Shown here: piece after piece, positions 17,348 through 25,085 of the stretch
How the letters are laid out: every line of letters starts with the position of its first letter
How positions within the stretch are numbered: the stretch's first letter is position 1
DNA from: Phenylobacterium sp.
Lineage (GTDB): Bacteria > Pseudomonadota > Alphaproteobacteria > Caulobacterales > Caulobacteraceae
Assembly (NCBI GenBank): GCA_020401865.1
Contig: JADCAS010000013.1
Coordinates: 51,720-115,719, forward strand
Reading direction: 5' to 3'
Length of the DNA: 64,000 nt
Made by a program: the position numbers and the translations under genes
The notes under the pieces: generated by a model
Database searches by the model: none
Told to the model about the DNA's origin: nothing
Seen by the model: only the letters and a program-made list of their open reading frames with translations

Positions 17348-18289
17348 ATGAACCCATACCTGTCAGGCGAAGGCGCGGATGGCCTCGCGGCCCAGCGCGC
17401 CTATCTGGAGGCCAACAACGGCATCCGGGGTCTGGAAATCCTGGAGCCCCGGGACGTCGCGCACGCCGCCGAACTGTTCCGCCGGGATGGCTTCGTGGTC
17501 ATCGCGCAGGCCCTGGACAGCGCCCAGGTCGAGTTCCTGGCGAAGGGTTGCCAGGAGGTGGCGGACGAGATTCTGGACCTCGACACCGACCGTCGGGGTA
17601 ACCGGGGCTCTCACAGGTACTCTTTCGGCGGCTCCAGCCTCACCCGTAGCCAGCTGCACCGGCCTGAGTGGCGCATGCTGCTCGAAAACGCCCTCGTAAA
17701 CGAGGTGGTGACGGCCATCTTCCAGTCGCCGGACTTCGTCCTGCGGGCGGCCAGCGGCGACTTCTGCCTGCCGGGGGCGATCGGCTACCAGCCCCTGCAT
17801 TCCGATATCCGCGACTGGAAGGACAACGCCACGACGCCCTTCAGCGCCTTCCATGATCCGCGGGGGCAGCTGACCATCAGGGATCTGCCCTGTCCCTATG
17901 TCTGCGCCAACTTCCTGCCCCAGGAGGTGACCCGACTGAACGGTCCCACACGCCAGATTCCCGGAACCCAGAACTCGCGGCATCCGATCCCGACCCTGGA
18001 GCAGGAGCCGGAGTGGATGCGGCTCAGCACGGTCTGCCCGGCGCCCGCCGGAGCGATGATGATCCGGGACGTGCGGGCCTGGCACGGGGGTACGCCGAAC
18101 CTGTCCGACGCCATGCGGGCCATCCCGAACCTGGAGTTCTACGCCCCCTGGTTCCGGGAACCCATCGTCCCCGGGATCAGCTACGACGACTACAGGACCT
18201 TGTCGGAACCCGCCCAGAAGCGGGTCCGGCACTGTGTCCTCGATTCCAGCCAGACCCTGGTGACCGGCCCGACCCTGAGGGCGCCATGA
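17348..18289 (+). CDS. PhyH-type Fe(II)/2OG dioxygenase, second copy
   Basis: A 313-residue oxygenase of the PhyH superfamily, clearly different from the first copy. Candidate iron ligands are His151 and Asp153 (LHSDIRDW) and His246 (RAWHGGTP), and the distal arginine lies in SDAMRAIPNLEF. The N-terminal 40 residues are an extension before FRRDGFVVI. A strong GGGGGAGGAGAGGGC precedes the ATG. It opens an operon with an aldo/keto reductase (ATGA overlap) and an alpha/beta hydrolase, directly after operator site 4. Two distinct PhyH enzymes in one pathway imply two hydroxylations or demethylations. Confidence 0.83.
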   Translation: MNPYLSGEGADGLAAQRAYLEANNGIRGLEILEPRDVAHAAELFRRDGFVVIAQALDSAQVEFLAKGCQEVADEILDLDTDRRGNRGSHRYSFGGSSLTRSQLHRPEWRMLLENALVNEVVTAIFQSPDFVLRAASGDFCLPGAIGYQPLHSDIRDWKDNATTPFSAFHDPRGQLTIRDLPCPYVCANFLPQEVTRLNGPTRQIPGTQNSRHPIPTLEQEPEWMRLSTVCPAPAGAMMIRDVRAWHGGTPNLSDAMRAIPNLEFYAPWFREPIVPGISYDDYRTLSEPAQKRVRHCVLDSSQTLVTGPTLRAP

Positions 18290-19251
18290 AGGTCCGTCGT
18301 CTGGGGCGTACCGCCCTGCAGGTGAGCGAGCTCTGCCTGGGCACCATGAATTTCGGGCCTCTGACGCCCCGGCAGGAGAGCTTCGACATCCTGGGCGACG
18401 CCATCGCGGCGGGGGTGAACTTCATCGACACCGCTGACCAGTACGGCGGCCGCCTCGGCGTCGGGGCGACGGAGAGCCTCCTTGGCGAATGGCTGGCGGA
18501 GGACCGCTCCCGCCGGGACCGGATCGTCCTGGCGACCAAGGTCCATGAGCCGATGTCAGAAGACATCAACGACCGGGGCCTGTCGGCCCGGCACATTCAG
18601 AGGGCCTGTGACGCCAGCCTGAAGCGCCTCGGCGTCGACCACATCGACCTTTACCAGATGCACCACATCGACCGCGCGGCGCCACCTGAGGAGATCTGGC
18701 AGGCGATGGACCGGCTCATCGCTCAGGGAAAGATCACCTATGTGGGCTCCAGCAATTTCCCAGGCTGGGCCATCGCACGCTTCAACGAGAAGGCCGCCGC
18801 CTCCCACCGCCTCGGCCTGGTCTGCGAGCAGAGCCTCTACAACCTTGTGGAGCGTCGGGCGGAGCTTGAGGTGATCCCCGCCTGCCAGGCCTATGGCGTC
18901 GGCGTCATCGCCTGGAGTCCGCTCGCCGGGGGCCTGCTGGCGGGCGCCCCGACCGAACCCAACGGTCGCCGCGCTGGCGAGCAGGCGAGCGAAGGGGCAC
19001 GCGCCCACGCGCAACGTCTTGCCGACTTCGCGGTCCTCTGCGCCGGTCTTGGCCAGTCCCCTGGCGTCGTGGCCATCGCCTGGCTGCTTCACCAGCCGGG
19101 CGTGACCGCGGCCATAGTCGGGCCGAGGCGCCGGGATCAGTTCGCTTCGCTACTGAAGGCATCCGAACTGGTCCTTGAGGAGGCGGTCCTGTCCCGGCTC
19201 GACGCCATCTTCCCGCCCTGCGGTCCGGCGCCTGAGGCCTACGCATGGTGA
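18286..19251 (+). CDS. Aldo/keto reductase
   Basis: A 321-residue NADPH-dependent oxidoreductase with a (beta/alpha)8 barrel. The catalytic tetrad is visible: Asp and Tyr in DTADQYGG, Lys in LATKVH and His in QMHHID. SNFPGWAI and the late VGPRRRDQF stretch fit cofactor binding. The start overlaps the PhyH stop (ATGA) and the end overlaps the hydrolase start by seven bases, so all three are one operon. It probably reduces or oxidises a carbonyl or alcohol made by the oxygenases. Confidence 0.9.
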   Translation: MKVRRLGRTALQVSELCLGTMNFGPLTPRQESFDILGDAIAAGVNFIDTADQYGGRLGVGATESLLGEWLAEDRSRRDRIVLATKVHEPMSEDINDRGLSARHIQRACDASLKRLGVDHIDLYQMHHIDRAAPPEEIWQAMDRLIAQGKITYVGSSNFPGWAIARFNEKAAASHRLGLVCEQSLYNLVERRAELEVIPACQAYGVGVIAWSPLAGGLLAGAPTEPNGRRAGEQASEGARAHAQRLADFAVLCAGLGQSPGVVAIAWLLHQPGVTAAIVGPRRRDQFASLLKASELVLEEAVLSRLDAIFPPCGPAPEAYAW

Positions 19252-20054
19252 GCTCCGGGTCTGCGGACTGGACCCCTGGCGAGGTCGCCGTCTCCGGCGG
19301 ACAGCTGGCCTACCATCGTACCGGCGGTGACGGGCCGCCCCTGGTCCTGTCGCACGGCCTGACCGACAATGGTCTTTGCTGGACCCGTCTGGCTGAGGCC
19401 CTCGCGCCGGATTTCGACATCATCATGCTGGACGCCCGCGGACACGGCGCGAGTTCCAGGGTCGGCCCCGGGGACGCCGTCGACCCCGTCCGGGACCTGG
19501 CCGAAGCGGTCGAGGCCCTCGGCCTGACCCGTGTGCTGGTCATGGGCCATTCCGTCGGCGCCCGGGCCAGCGCCGGTTTCGCCGCCACTTTTCCGGACCG
19601 GGTCCGGGCCCTGGTGCTCGAGGATCCTCCCCTGGTCCCCCCGATGACCCCCGAGGCCAGGGCGCGCAGACTCCAGACATTCCGGGAACAGGTGGCCCGG
19701 TTCCGGTCCATGACCGAGGCGGAGCTCCGCGCCTTCGGCATGCGGCAGTCTCCCTCATGGGATCCGGCCGAGTTTCCGGCCTGGGTGCAATCGAAGCGTC
19801 AGGTGGACGCCGAGGCCCTTCCCCTCCTGAACTCGGCCTGGCAAGAGGACTTCCGCGGCATCCGGTCGCCGACCCTCCTCATCCACGGTGAGTCTGACCG
19901 GGGAAGCATGGTCTCTCCGGAGCAGGCCCGCGAGGCCTGCGAGCTCAACCCAGTCATCCGGTCCGTCCGGATTCCGGGGGCAGGCCACAATGTCCGCCGC
20001 GAGAACTTCGCGGACGTTCTCCTGGCCGTCCGCAGCTTCCTGGCCGAGGTCTGA
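19245..20054 (+). CDS. Alpha/beta hydrolase
   Basis: A 269-residue alpha/beta-fold hydrolase. The nucleophile is Ser103 in MGHSVGA, the acid is likely Asp in HGESDRG and the base is His in GAGHNVRR. The oxyanion HG motif is SHGLTDNG. A ring-opening, ester or lactone hydrolase role in the same catabolic route is plausible. It is the last gene of the operon; the next gene is convergent and belongs to a different, less GC-rich segment. Confidence 0.87.
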   Translation: MVSSGSADWTPGEVAVSGGQLAYHRTGGDGPPLVLSHGLTDNGLCWTRLAEALAPDFDIIMLDARGHGASSRVGPGDAVDPVRDLAEAVEALGLTRVLVMGHSVGARASAGFAATFPDRVRALVLEDPPLVPPMTPEARARRLQTFREQVARFRSMTEAELRAFGMRQSPSWDPAEFPAWVQSKRQVDAEALPLLNSAWQEDFRGIRSPTLLIHGESDRGSMVSPEQAREACELNPVIRSVRIPGAGHNVRRENFADVLLAVRSFLAEV

Positions 20055-20079
20055 GTCCGGAGCCCTTGGCAAGCGTCGT

Positions 20080-20664
20080 CTATCGCCGCAGCGCCGCGAG
20101 TTCCTCGCGTAGAGCGACCAGCTCACCGTCAAAGCTCTGGATCACGGCCTGCATGAATGCCTCCGGGGCCAGCCTATCAAACTGCAACGGATGGCCGGTC
20201 CTTAGGGCAACCAGATGCAGGAAGGAAGGCTGGACCCGGCCATTGCCATCCCGGAACGGGTGAATAGCGTTGTGTTCGCCGAGAGAGGCGGCGGCCTCTG
20301 TGAGAAACACATCGCCGTCGACGCCCGGCTGGAACAGCGGGGTCCACAGCCGCGCAAATAGTAAGCCCATCTGCCGACCAATGTGCTCGGGAAAGCAGAA
20401 CCAGTTTCCGACCTTCGCAGTGCGGACAGTTCGGTACCTGCCTGCCCATGAGTTGACGTCTCCAAACAAATGCCAGTGGACGCGCCGATAGTGGGTCGGC
20501 CCGAAACGGCCCGTCGGCAAAGGCTCCGTCGCCCGCAAGGTCGAAATTCCGAGTTCGAAGGCCTGGAGGATTTCCGGATCGCGAAATCCCAGTCGGTTCT
20601 TCAGGCAGTCTGATCGCCTGTAACTGTAGGGATCTTCGAAGGCGTCATAGCCGCCTGCAGTCAC
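20080..20664 (-). CDS. Fic-family toxin-like protein with altered motif
   Basis: A 194-residue single-domain Fic protein of the size of Fic toxins. The core motif begins at His135: HPFRDGNGR. The usual final arginine of HPFx(D/E)GNGRxxR is replaced by Pro146 (codon CCT where CGT would give Arg). That arginine contacts the ATP phosphates and is the partner of the inhibitory glutamate in characterised Fic proteins, so AMP transfer may be weakened or absent. The gene overlaps the small upstream gene by four bases, as in Fic toxin/antitoxin pairs. Codon use is less GC-biased than in the neighbours. Confidence 0.85.
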   Translation of the reverse strand: MTAGGYDAFEDPYSYRRSDCLKNRLGFRDPEILQAFELGISTLRATEPLPTGRFGPTHYRRVHWHLFGDVNSWAGRYRTVRTAKVGNWFCFPEHIGRQMGLLFARLWTPLFQPGVDGDVFLTEAAASLGEHNAIHPFRDGNGRVQPSFLHLVALRTGHPLQFDRLAPEAFMQAVIQSFDGELVALREELAALRR

Positions 20665-20858
20665 TTGGACCCTCTTAGCCCCATGTATGCTTTGATGACC
20701 TCGGCCCGTCGTTGCTCAATAGGAGCGCTCCCGAACACACGCTTGCGGCCTGCACGGGTCAGCTTGAGCCCTTCGGCAGCGCTAATGCCGGCAAACGCCT
20801 TAGACCCAACAGATCGGCCTTCGACGTAGAGCTTAGATGCCGGATGCTTCTTTCCCAT
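20661..20858 (-). CDS. Small antitoxin-like partner of the Fic protein
   Basis: A 65-residue basic protein immediately upstream of the Fic gene, with an ATGA overlap. Fic antitoxins carry an (S/T)xxxE(G/N) helix whose Glu blocks ATP binding. Here ISAAEGLKL (Glu29-Gly30) looks like a variant, with Ser26 three rather than four residues before the Glu. The arginine this Glu should contact is missing in the partner. No other domain is recognised. Confidence 0.7.
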   Translation of the reverse strand: MGKKHPASKLYVEGRSVGSKAFAGISAAEGLKLTRAGRKRVFGSAPIEQRRAEVIKAYMGLRGSK

Positions 20859-20963
20859 CGCTCGAACTTCGCACGAAAACGGGAAAGAAATCGAGAGCCC
20901 CCTGTACGCTGGGATGAGCGTGCGCCCAGACAGGGACTTGCCAGCTGGCTCGCATTTTTGTTA

Positions 20964-20977
20964 AATTGAATTCAATT
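20964..20977. promoter_or_regulatory. Perfect palindrome upstream of TetR-FabA, AATTGAATTCAATT
   Basis: A perfect 14-bp palindrome ending 17 bases before the TetR start. Its position suits autorepression and control of the tetR-fabA operon. It lies in an AT-rich patch that stands out from the surrounding DNA. Confidence 0.6.
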
Positions 20978-20994
20978 CAGACTCAGGTTTGCCC

Positions 20995-21627
20995 ATGAGT
21001 ACAACAAAGATGAGCGCCCCAGAACGATTGCTCAGCGCCGCTCAGGAAGAGCTGATCCAATCTCGCGGCCTGTTGGAAATGCAGGCCGTCGCCAGGAGGG
21101 CGCATGTTTCTGTCGGATTGGCTTATCACCACTTCGGATCGAAGGCAGGGCTCATCGCCGCTGTCGTCGAGAGGTTCTACAATCGCTTGGAGGAGACCGC
21201 TTTCAGCCCCTCGAAGCTGATTTCTCCAGATTGGGCGGGACGGGAGAAGGAGCGTCTCGCGGGTTACATCTCCTTCCATTACGATCATCCGTTCGCACCC
21301 CTAGTCGTCGGCGCCTTGAGCCGCGCAGCTGAAGTTCTTGACGTCGAGCGGGCCTTCACGAACCGCCAGCTCACGGCGGGCGCCTTCAACATTCGTGCCG
21401 GGCAGCGGGATGGAGTTGTTCCCGCCGAACTCAGTCCGCGGCTGACGATTGCCCTGATGATTGGCGGCATCAGGCAGGCCCTGGTCGAAGCCCTAACAAG
21501 TGACAAGAGGCCAGATCGCTCTGAACTGACGAACAGGATCTGGTTCTTCGTCGCTGGCGGGTTGCGTCTGCCGGTCCCTGAGGAGGCGAGCATGTCGCTT
21601 GAACGCCAAGCTATCTCCGAAGTCTGA
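20995..21627 (+). CDS. TetR-family regulator upstream of fabA homologue
   Basis: A 210-residue regulator with a TetR helix-turn-helix (about 12-58, with HVSVGLAYHHFGSKAGL). The ATG at 20995 is preferred to the TTG at 20989. It lies 15 bases before a FabA homologue, with a perfect palindrome upstream of it, so it most likely senses a lipid signal and controls fatty-acid desaturation, in the manner of FabR or DesT. This is inference from position. Confidence 0.85.
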   Translation: MSTTKMSAPERLLSAAQEELIQSRGLLEMQAVARRAHVSVGLAYHHFGSKAGLIAAVVERFYNRLEETAFSPSKLISPDWAGREKERLAGYISFHYDHPFAPLVVGALSRAAEVLDVERAFTNRQLTAGAFNIRAGQRDGVVPAELSPRLTIALMIGGIRQALVEALTSDKRPDRSELTNRIWFFVAGGLRLPVPEEASMSLERQAISEV

Positions 21628-21642
21628 AAGGAAACCGGCCCC

Positions 21643-22170
21643 GTGGCCAATCCACACGAATCTCATGATCCCAAGCCCAGCTACACGAAAGATGATCTGA
21701 TCCTATCAAGCCAGGGGGGTTACTTCGGTGCGGGCAATGCCCAGTTGCCGGCGCCTCCTATGCTGATGATGGATCGGATAACTGAGCTGACCCTTGATGG
21801 CGGTGAGTTTGGCAAGGGCCGCGCGGTCGCCGAGCTCGCCATTACGCCGGGCCTCTGGTTCTTCGCCTGTCACTTCCGAGGCGACCCGGTCATGCCCGGA
21901 TGTCTCGGGTTGGACGCTATGTGGCAGCTCTTGGGCTTTTGGCTGGGCTGGTCAGGGTCACCCGGCAAAGGACGTGCGATTGGCGGGGAAGTCAGGTTCC
22001 ATGGCGACATAACGCCAAAGACCCATTTGGTCCGATACGAACTGAATGTACGGCAGGTCCGGCGTGGCCACACTGCAATGGGCGTGGCAAACGGCCGCCT
22101 CTTCGCTGACGACTTATGCGTGTATGTCGCCTCAGATCTGCGGGTCGCGATGATCAGATCAGATATCTAG
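21643..22170 (+). CDS. fabA: FabA-type 3-hydroxydecanoyl-ACP dehydratase/isomerase
   Basis: A 175-residue hotdog enzyme close to the E. coli FabA length. The active-site helix WFFACHFRGDPVMPG gives catalytic His77, and CLGLDAMWQ gives Asp91. FabA dehydrates 3-hydroxydecanoyl-ACP and isomerises the product to cis-3, the branch point to unsaturated fatty acids. The GTG start follows AAAGGA at 21627-21632. Unusually, no fabB follows; the partner is a TetR regulator. It may be a second, regulated copy or act in a special acyl chain. Codon use is less GC-rich than in the flanks. Confidence 0.88.
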   Translation: MANPHESHDPKPSYTKDDLILSSQGGYFGAGNAQLPAPPMLMMDRITELTLDGGEFGKGRAVAELAITPGLWFFACHFRGDPVMPGCLGLDAMWQLLGFWLGWSGSPGKGRAIGGEVRFHGDITPKTHLVRYELNVRQVRRGHTAMGVANGRLFADDLCVYVASDLRVAMIRSDI

Positions 22171-22208
22171 CCCGAGGCGCCATCGACCCAGGGCAGGTCT
22201 GCGGGCCA

Positions 22209-22832
22209 TCATAGCGACTGCAGGCATCGACGCGCGTGTTCGCGAGTTTGGGTCTCAAGGATATCGTCGCCCGCTCCGGGGAAGGCCTTCAGGTCGGAGA
22301 AGCCGTGGATGGCTGTCCAGACGAAGGACTGATCGTCTGGCGTGGCGCTGCCGATCTCGCCAAAGGCCTTCAGTTCGCACAGGGCCTTGCCCAGCGATTG
22401 ATAGGTCGGCGCCTTTGAAGGGTCCTGGAACTGGGAGTCACAGCCATAGGGTCCGAACATCAGGCGCCAGAGGCCATAGTGAGTCCGGGCGAAGGTGACA
22501 TAGGCCAGCGCCAGCCCCTCGAAGCGCGCCAGCGCATCAGCCCTGTCCCGGGCGGAGGAGCCGGCGGGCATGGCGGTTTGGAACCGCTCCGCAAGTAGGG
22601 CGAAGCCGGCCTCGGCGACCGTCTTCAGTATGGCGTCGCGGTCTTCGAAGTGACGGTAGATCGCCCCCGGGGAAACGCCCAGCCGCCGCGAGATCTCCCG
22701 CATGGACAGGTTCTCTATGGCGCCTTCGCGGGCGGCCGCCATCGCGAGCGCGATCACCTCGTCGCGGAGCTGCCCGTGGGGGCGTGAGATCCGCTCCACC
22801 GGAGGGGAAGATGCAGGAGTTGGCGTGATCAC
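22209..22832 (-). CDS. TetR-family regulator with TetR_C (WHG-like) domain
   Basis: A 207-residue regulator. Helix-turn-helix at about 40-75 (LGVSPGAIYRHFEDRDAIL), followed by a C-terminal domain with ARTHYGLWRLMFGPYG and AIHGFSDL, the pattern of the WHG-type TetR ligand domain. The GTG at 22830-22832 is a tentative start: it has no ribosome site and lies inside a repeated GTGATCACTG element, so the message may be leaderless or the start may be the GTG at 22797-22799. It is divergent from an alpha/beta hydrolase. Confidence 0.83.
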   Translation of the reverse strand: MITPTPASSPPVERISRPHGQLRDEVIALAMAAAREGAIENLSMREISRRLGVSPGAIYRHFEDRDAILKTVAEAGFALLAERFQTAMPAGSSARDRADALARFEGLALAYVTFARTHYGLWRLMFGPYGCDSQFQDPSKAPTYQSLGKALCELKAFGEIGSATPDDQSFVWTAIHGFSDLKAFPGAGDDILETQTREHARRCLQSL

Positions 22833-22875
22833 TGTTTACTTACGCCGTAAAAATGATAATGTGATCACTGATTAC
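22825..22875. promoter_or_regulatory. Repeated GTGATCACTG elements and TTACG-C-CGTAA in divergent promoter
   Basis: GTGATCACTGTTTAC (22825-22839) and GTGATCACTGATTAC (22861-22875) are direct repeats with one mismatch, 36 bases apart. Each contains the palindrome GTGATCAC. Between them is TTACGCCGTAA (22840-22850), palindromic except for its centre. Likely operators for the divergent TetR protein. Confidence 0.6.
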
Positions 22876-22898
22876 ACCCGTTGCCCAAGGAGGCGCCA

Positions 22899-23738
22899 GT
22901 GATTTCGTCGACCCGAACCCGGACGCAGGAAACCCGTATGGTCACCACCCCCCTGGGCGATCTCGCCGTCCGGGTCGCCGGCTTTGGTCCTGCGAAGGTG
23001 GTCCTTTGGCCGTCCATCTTCACGGACGGACACATTTACGACGGTCTCGTCTCCAGGCTGGCGGCCGAAGCCACCTTCTTTCTCATTGACGGGCCCGGTC
23101 ACGGCCTCAGCCGGGGCGTGTCCCGCGAGTTCACCATGGCCGAGGCCGCCTCAGCCTGGCTCGCGGTCATGGACAGCTTCGGGCTCAGCCGCGCCGTGGT
23201 GGGCGGGGTGTCCTGGGGCGCCCTGGCGGCGGCCGAGGTGGCGCTGACCGCACCCGGTCGCGTCGAGCGGCTGATCCTGATGAACACGCCGATGGACGTA
23301 TCCGGCGCTCATCCCAAGTTCCGGGACCGTATGATCGCCTTCGGCGCTCGCTGGATGGTGCGTGGCAAGATGTTCCGCGATGGCGTGGCGGGCAGCTTTT
23401 TCGACCCTGGAACCCTGGTCTCCAACACCGCCTACAGCCAGGCCTTCCACGGCATGCTGGCCGCCTCAGATCCGGTCGCCCTGTCGGCGGCGGTGCGGTC
23501 CGTGATCCTGCACGGTGAGCCCCTCCGGTCGCGCTTGGCCCGGATCTCCGTCCCGACCCTTCTTATCGCCGGCAAGGAGGACGCCCTCTATCCGCTTGAG
23601 GGCCAGGCCAGCGCCGCCCTCCTGCTTCAGGACGGTCGCTTTGAACCCGTCGCCGGTCGTCACATCTCACCTGTAGAGGCTCCGGATGAGGTCGCCGCAT
23701 CCCTTCGGGCCTTCCTGAGCAACGACAAGCCGGCATGA
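22899..23738 (+). CDS. Alpha/beta hydrolase
   Basis: A 279-residue alpha/beta hydrolase: nucleophile Ser105 in GGVSWGAL, acid in AGKEDALY, base in GRHISPVE. I chose GTG 22899 because AAGGAGG (22887-22893) is five bases upstream; the TTG at 22881 precedes that site. It is divergent from the TetR gene and coupled to the NmrA-like gene by ATGA. The product could be an esterase or lactonase under TetR control. Confidence 0.85.
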   Translation: MISSTRTRTQETRMVTTPLGDLAVRVAGFGPAKVVLWPSIFTDGHIYDGLVSRLAAEATFFLIDGPGHGLSRGVSREFTMAEAASAWLAVMDSFGLSRAVVGGVSWGALAAAEVALTAPGRVERLILMNTPMDVSGAHPKFRDRMIAFGARWMVRGKMFRDGVAGSFFDPGTLVSNTAYSQAFHGMLAASDPVALSAAVRSVILHGEPLRSRLARISVPTLLIAGKEDALYPLEGQASAALLLQDGRFEPVAGRHISPVEAPDEVAASLRAFLSNDKPA

Positions 23739-24589
23739 CGATCGCAGTCCTCGGCGCGACGGGGGCGCAGGGCGGCGCAGTCGTCCGCGCCTTGCTGTCC
23801 AGGGGTCAGCCGGTTCGGGCCTTGACGCGCCGGCCCGACAGTGAACCCGCCCTTGCCCTCGCCCGAAAGGGCGTTGAGGTCGTCCCCGCAGACCTTGACC
23901 GTCCCGAGACGCTGGCGCCGGCCCTGCGGGGGGCCTCAAGCGTCTTCTCCGTCCAGGACTTCTATGCGCCCGGGGTCGGCCTGGCGGGCGAGATCCGCCA
24001 GGGTCGCGCCCTGATTGCCGCGGCCCGGTCGGCGGGAGCGCCCCACATTGTGCAGTCGACCATGGGCGATGGGCGCATCCCCGGGGGACCCGCCCACTTC
24101 CTCTCCAAGGCGGTGCTCGAGCAGGATCTCCGGAAGAGCGGACTGGGCTGCACCTTCCTCGGGACGGTCTGGTTCCTGGACAATCTGCTGAACCCCGCCA
24201 TGCAGCCCAGCCTGATCTTTCCCGTTCTTTCAGGAAGCCTGAAGCCTTCCACCCCCTTCCAGATGCTCGCCCTGGACGACCTGGGATGGGTCGCCGCGGA
24301 GGCGCTCGGGAACCCCGACGCCTGGAGGGGGCGGAAGGTCAACCTGGCCGGGGATGTCCTGACCGTCGGCCAGATGAAGCGCGCCTACAGGGAGGCCACA
24401 GGGCGTCGCCCGAAGTCCTGGCCTCTGCCCGCAACCCTGTTCCGGCGCCTGGCGCCGGAGTTCGCGGCGCAGTTGAAATGGCACAATGAGGTCGGCTTCG
24501 CCTTTGATGCTGAGGACCTCCGGCGCCTGAAGCCGGACGCTCGGACCTTCGTGGATTTCCTGGAGGAGGCCGGAATCCGGAACCTCTGA
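23735..24589 (+). CDS. NmrA-like NAD(P)-binding protein
   Basis: A 284-residue Rossmann-fold protein of the atypical SDR (NmrA) group. The N-terminal GATGAQGGAVV gives the GxxGxxG dinucleotide motif, and TRRPDSE is the end of strand 2 expected to contact the ribose phosphate. The usual SDR Tyr-x3-Lys is replaced by the pattern of the group. It may be a redox sensor or a quinone/isoflavone-type reductase. It is co-transcribed with the hydrolase upstream (ATGA overlap). Confidence 0.82.
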   Translation: MTIAVLGATGAQGGAVVRALLSRGQPVRALTRRPDSEPALALARKGVEVVPADLDRPETLAPALRGASSVFSVQDFYAPGVGLAGEIRQGRALIAAARSAGAPHIVQSTMGDGRIPGGPAHFLSKAVLEQDLRKSGLGCTFLGTVWFLDNLLNPAMQPSLIFPVLSGSLKPSTPFQMLALDDLGWVAAEALGNPDAWRGRKVNLAGDVLTVGQMKRAYREATGRRPKSWPLPATLFRRLAPEFAAQLKWHNEVGFAFDAEDLRRLKPDARTFVDFLEEAGIRNL

Positions 24590-24683
24590 GGCATCCCGGC
24601 TGATCGGCGTTCCGGCAGGCTGATCCGGAGTGTCGGCAGGTGGTCTCCCTGGCGTCGCGCCCGGGATCCGCTAGACTCACTCC

Positions 24684-25085
24684 GTGAGCATCCTGTTCCG
24701 CCTCCCCGGCGCCCGCCGTGATGACCCGGACGTCGCCACCTGGTTCGAGGCCGGCGACGACGGGATCCGCCGCCTCGCCTTGCATTGGTTCGACCGGATC
24801 CGGGCCTGTGGGTCGGATGTGCTCGAGATCATGCACGATCACCAGCCCACCGCCTGCGTCGGCGATGCGGCCTTCGCCTACGTCGCCGCCTACCGCGCCC
24901 ACGCCGCCGTGGGCTTCTTCCATGGCGCAGACCTGCCGGACCCCGCCGGCGTCCTTGAGGGGGCCGGCAAGCGCATGCGCCACGTCAAGCTGAAGTGGGG
25001 ACAGCCGGCGCCCGAGGCGGCCCTGGAGGCTCTCGTCGCTGCGGCCTATGCGGACATCCGGGCCCGGCTGGCGGCCGGCGCCTAG
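24684..25085 (+). CDS. DUF1801 (YdhG-like) protein
   Basis: A 133-residue protein with the FFHGADLPDPAGVLEGAGKR stretch and the following RHVKLK characteristic of DUF1801. The function is unknown. The GTG start at 24684 lacks a strong ribosome site. Its TAG stop shares the palindrome CTAG with the stop of the convergent dioxygenase gene. Confidence 0.75.
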   Translation: MSILFRLPGARRDDPDVATWFEAGDDGIRRLALHWFDRIRACGSDVLEIMHDHQPTACVGDAAFAYVAAYRAHAAVGFFHGADLPDPAGVLEGAGKRMRHVKLKWGQPAPEAALEALVAAAYADIRARLAAGA

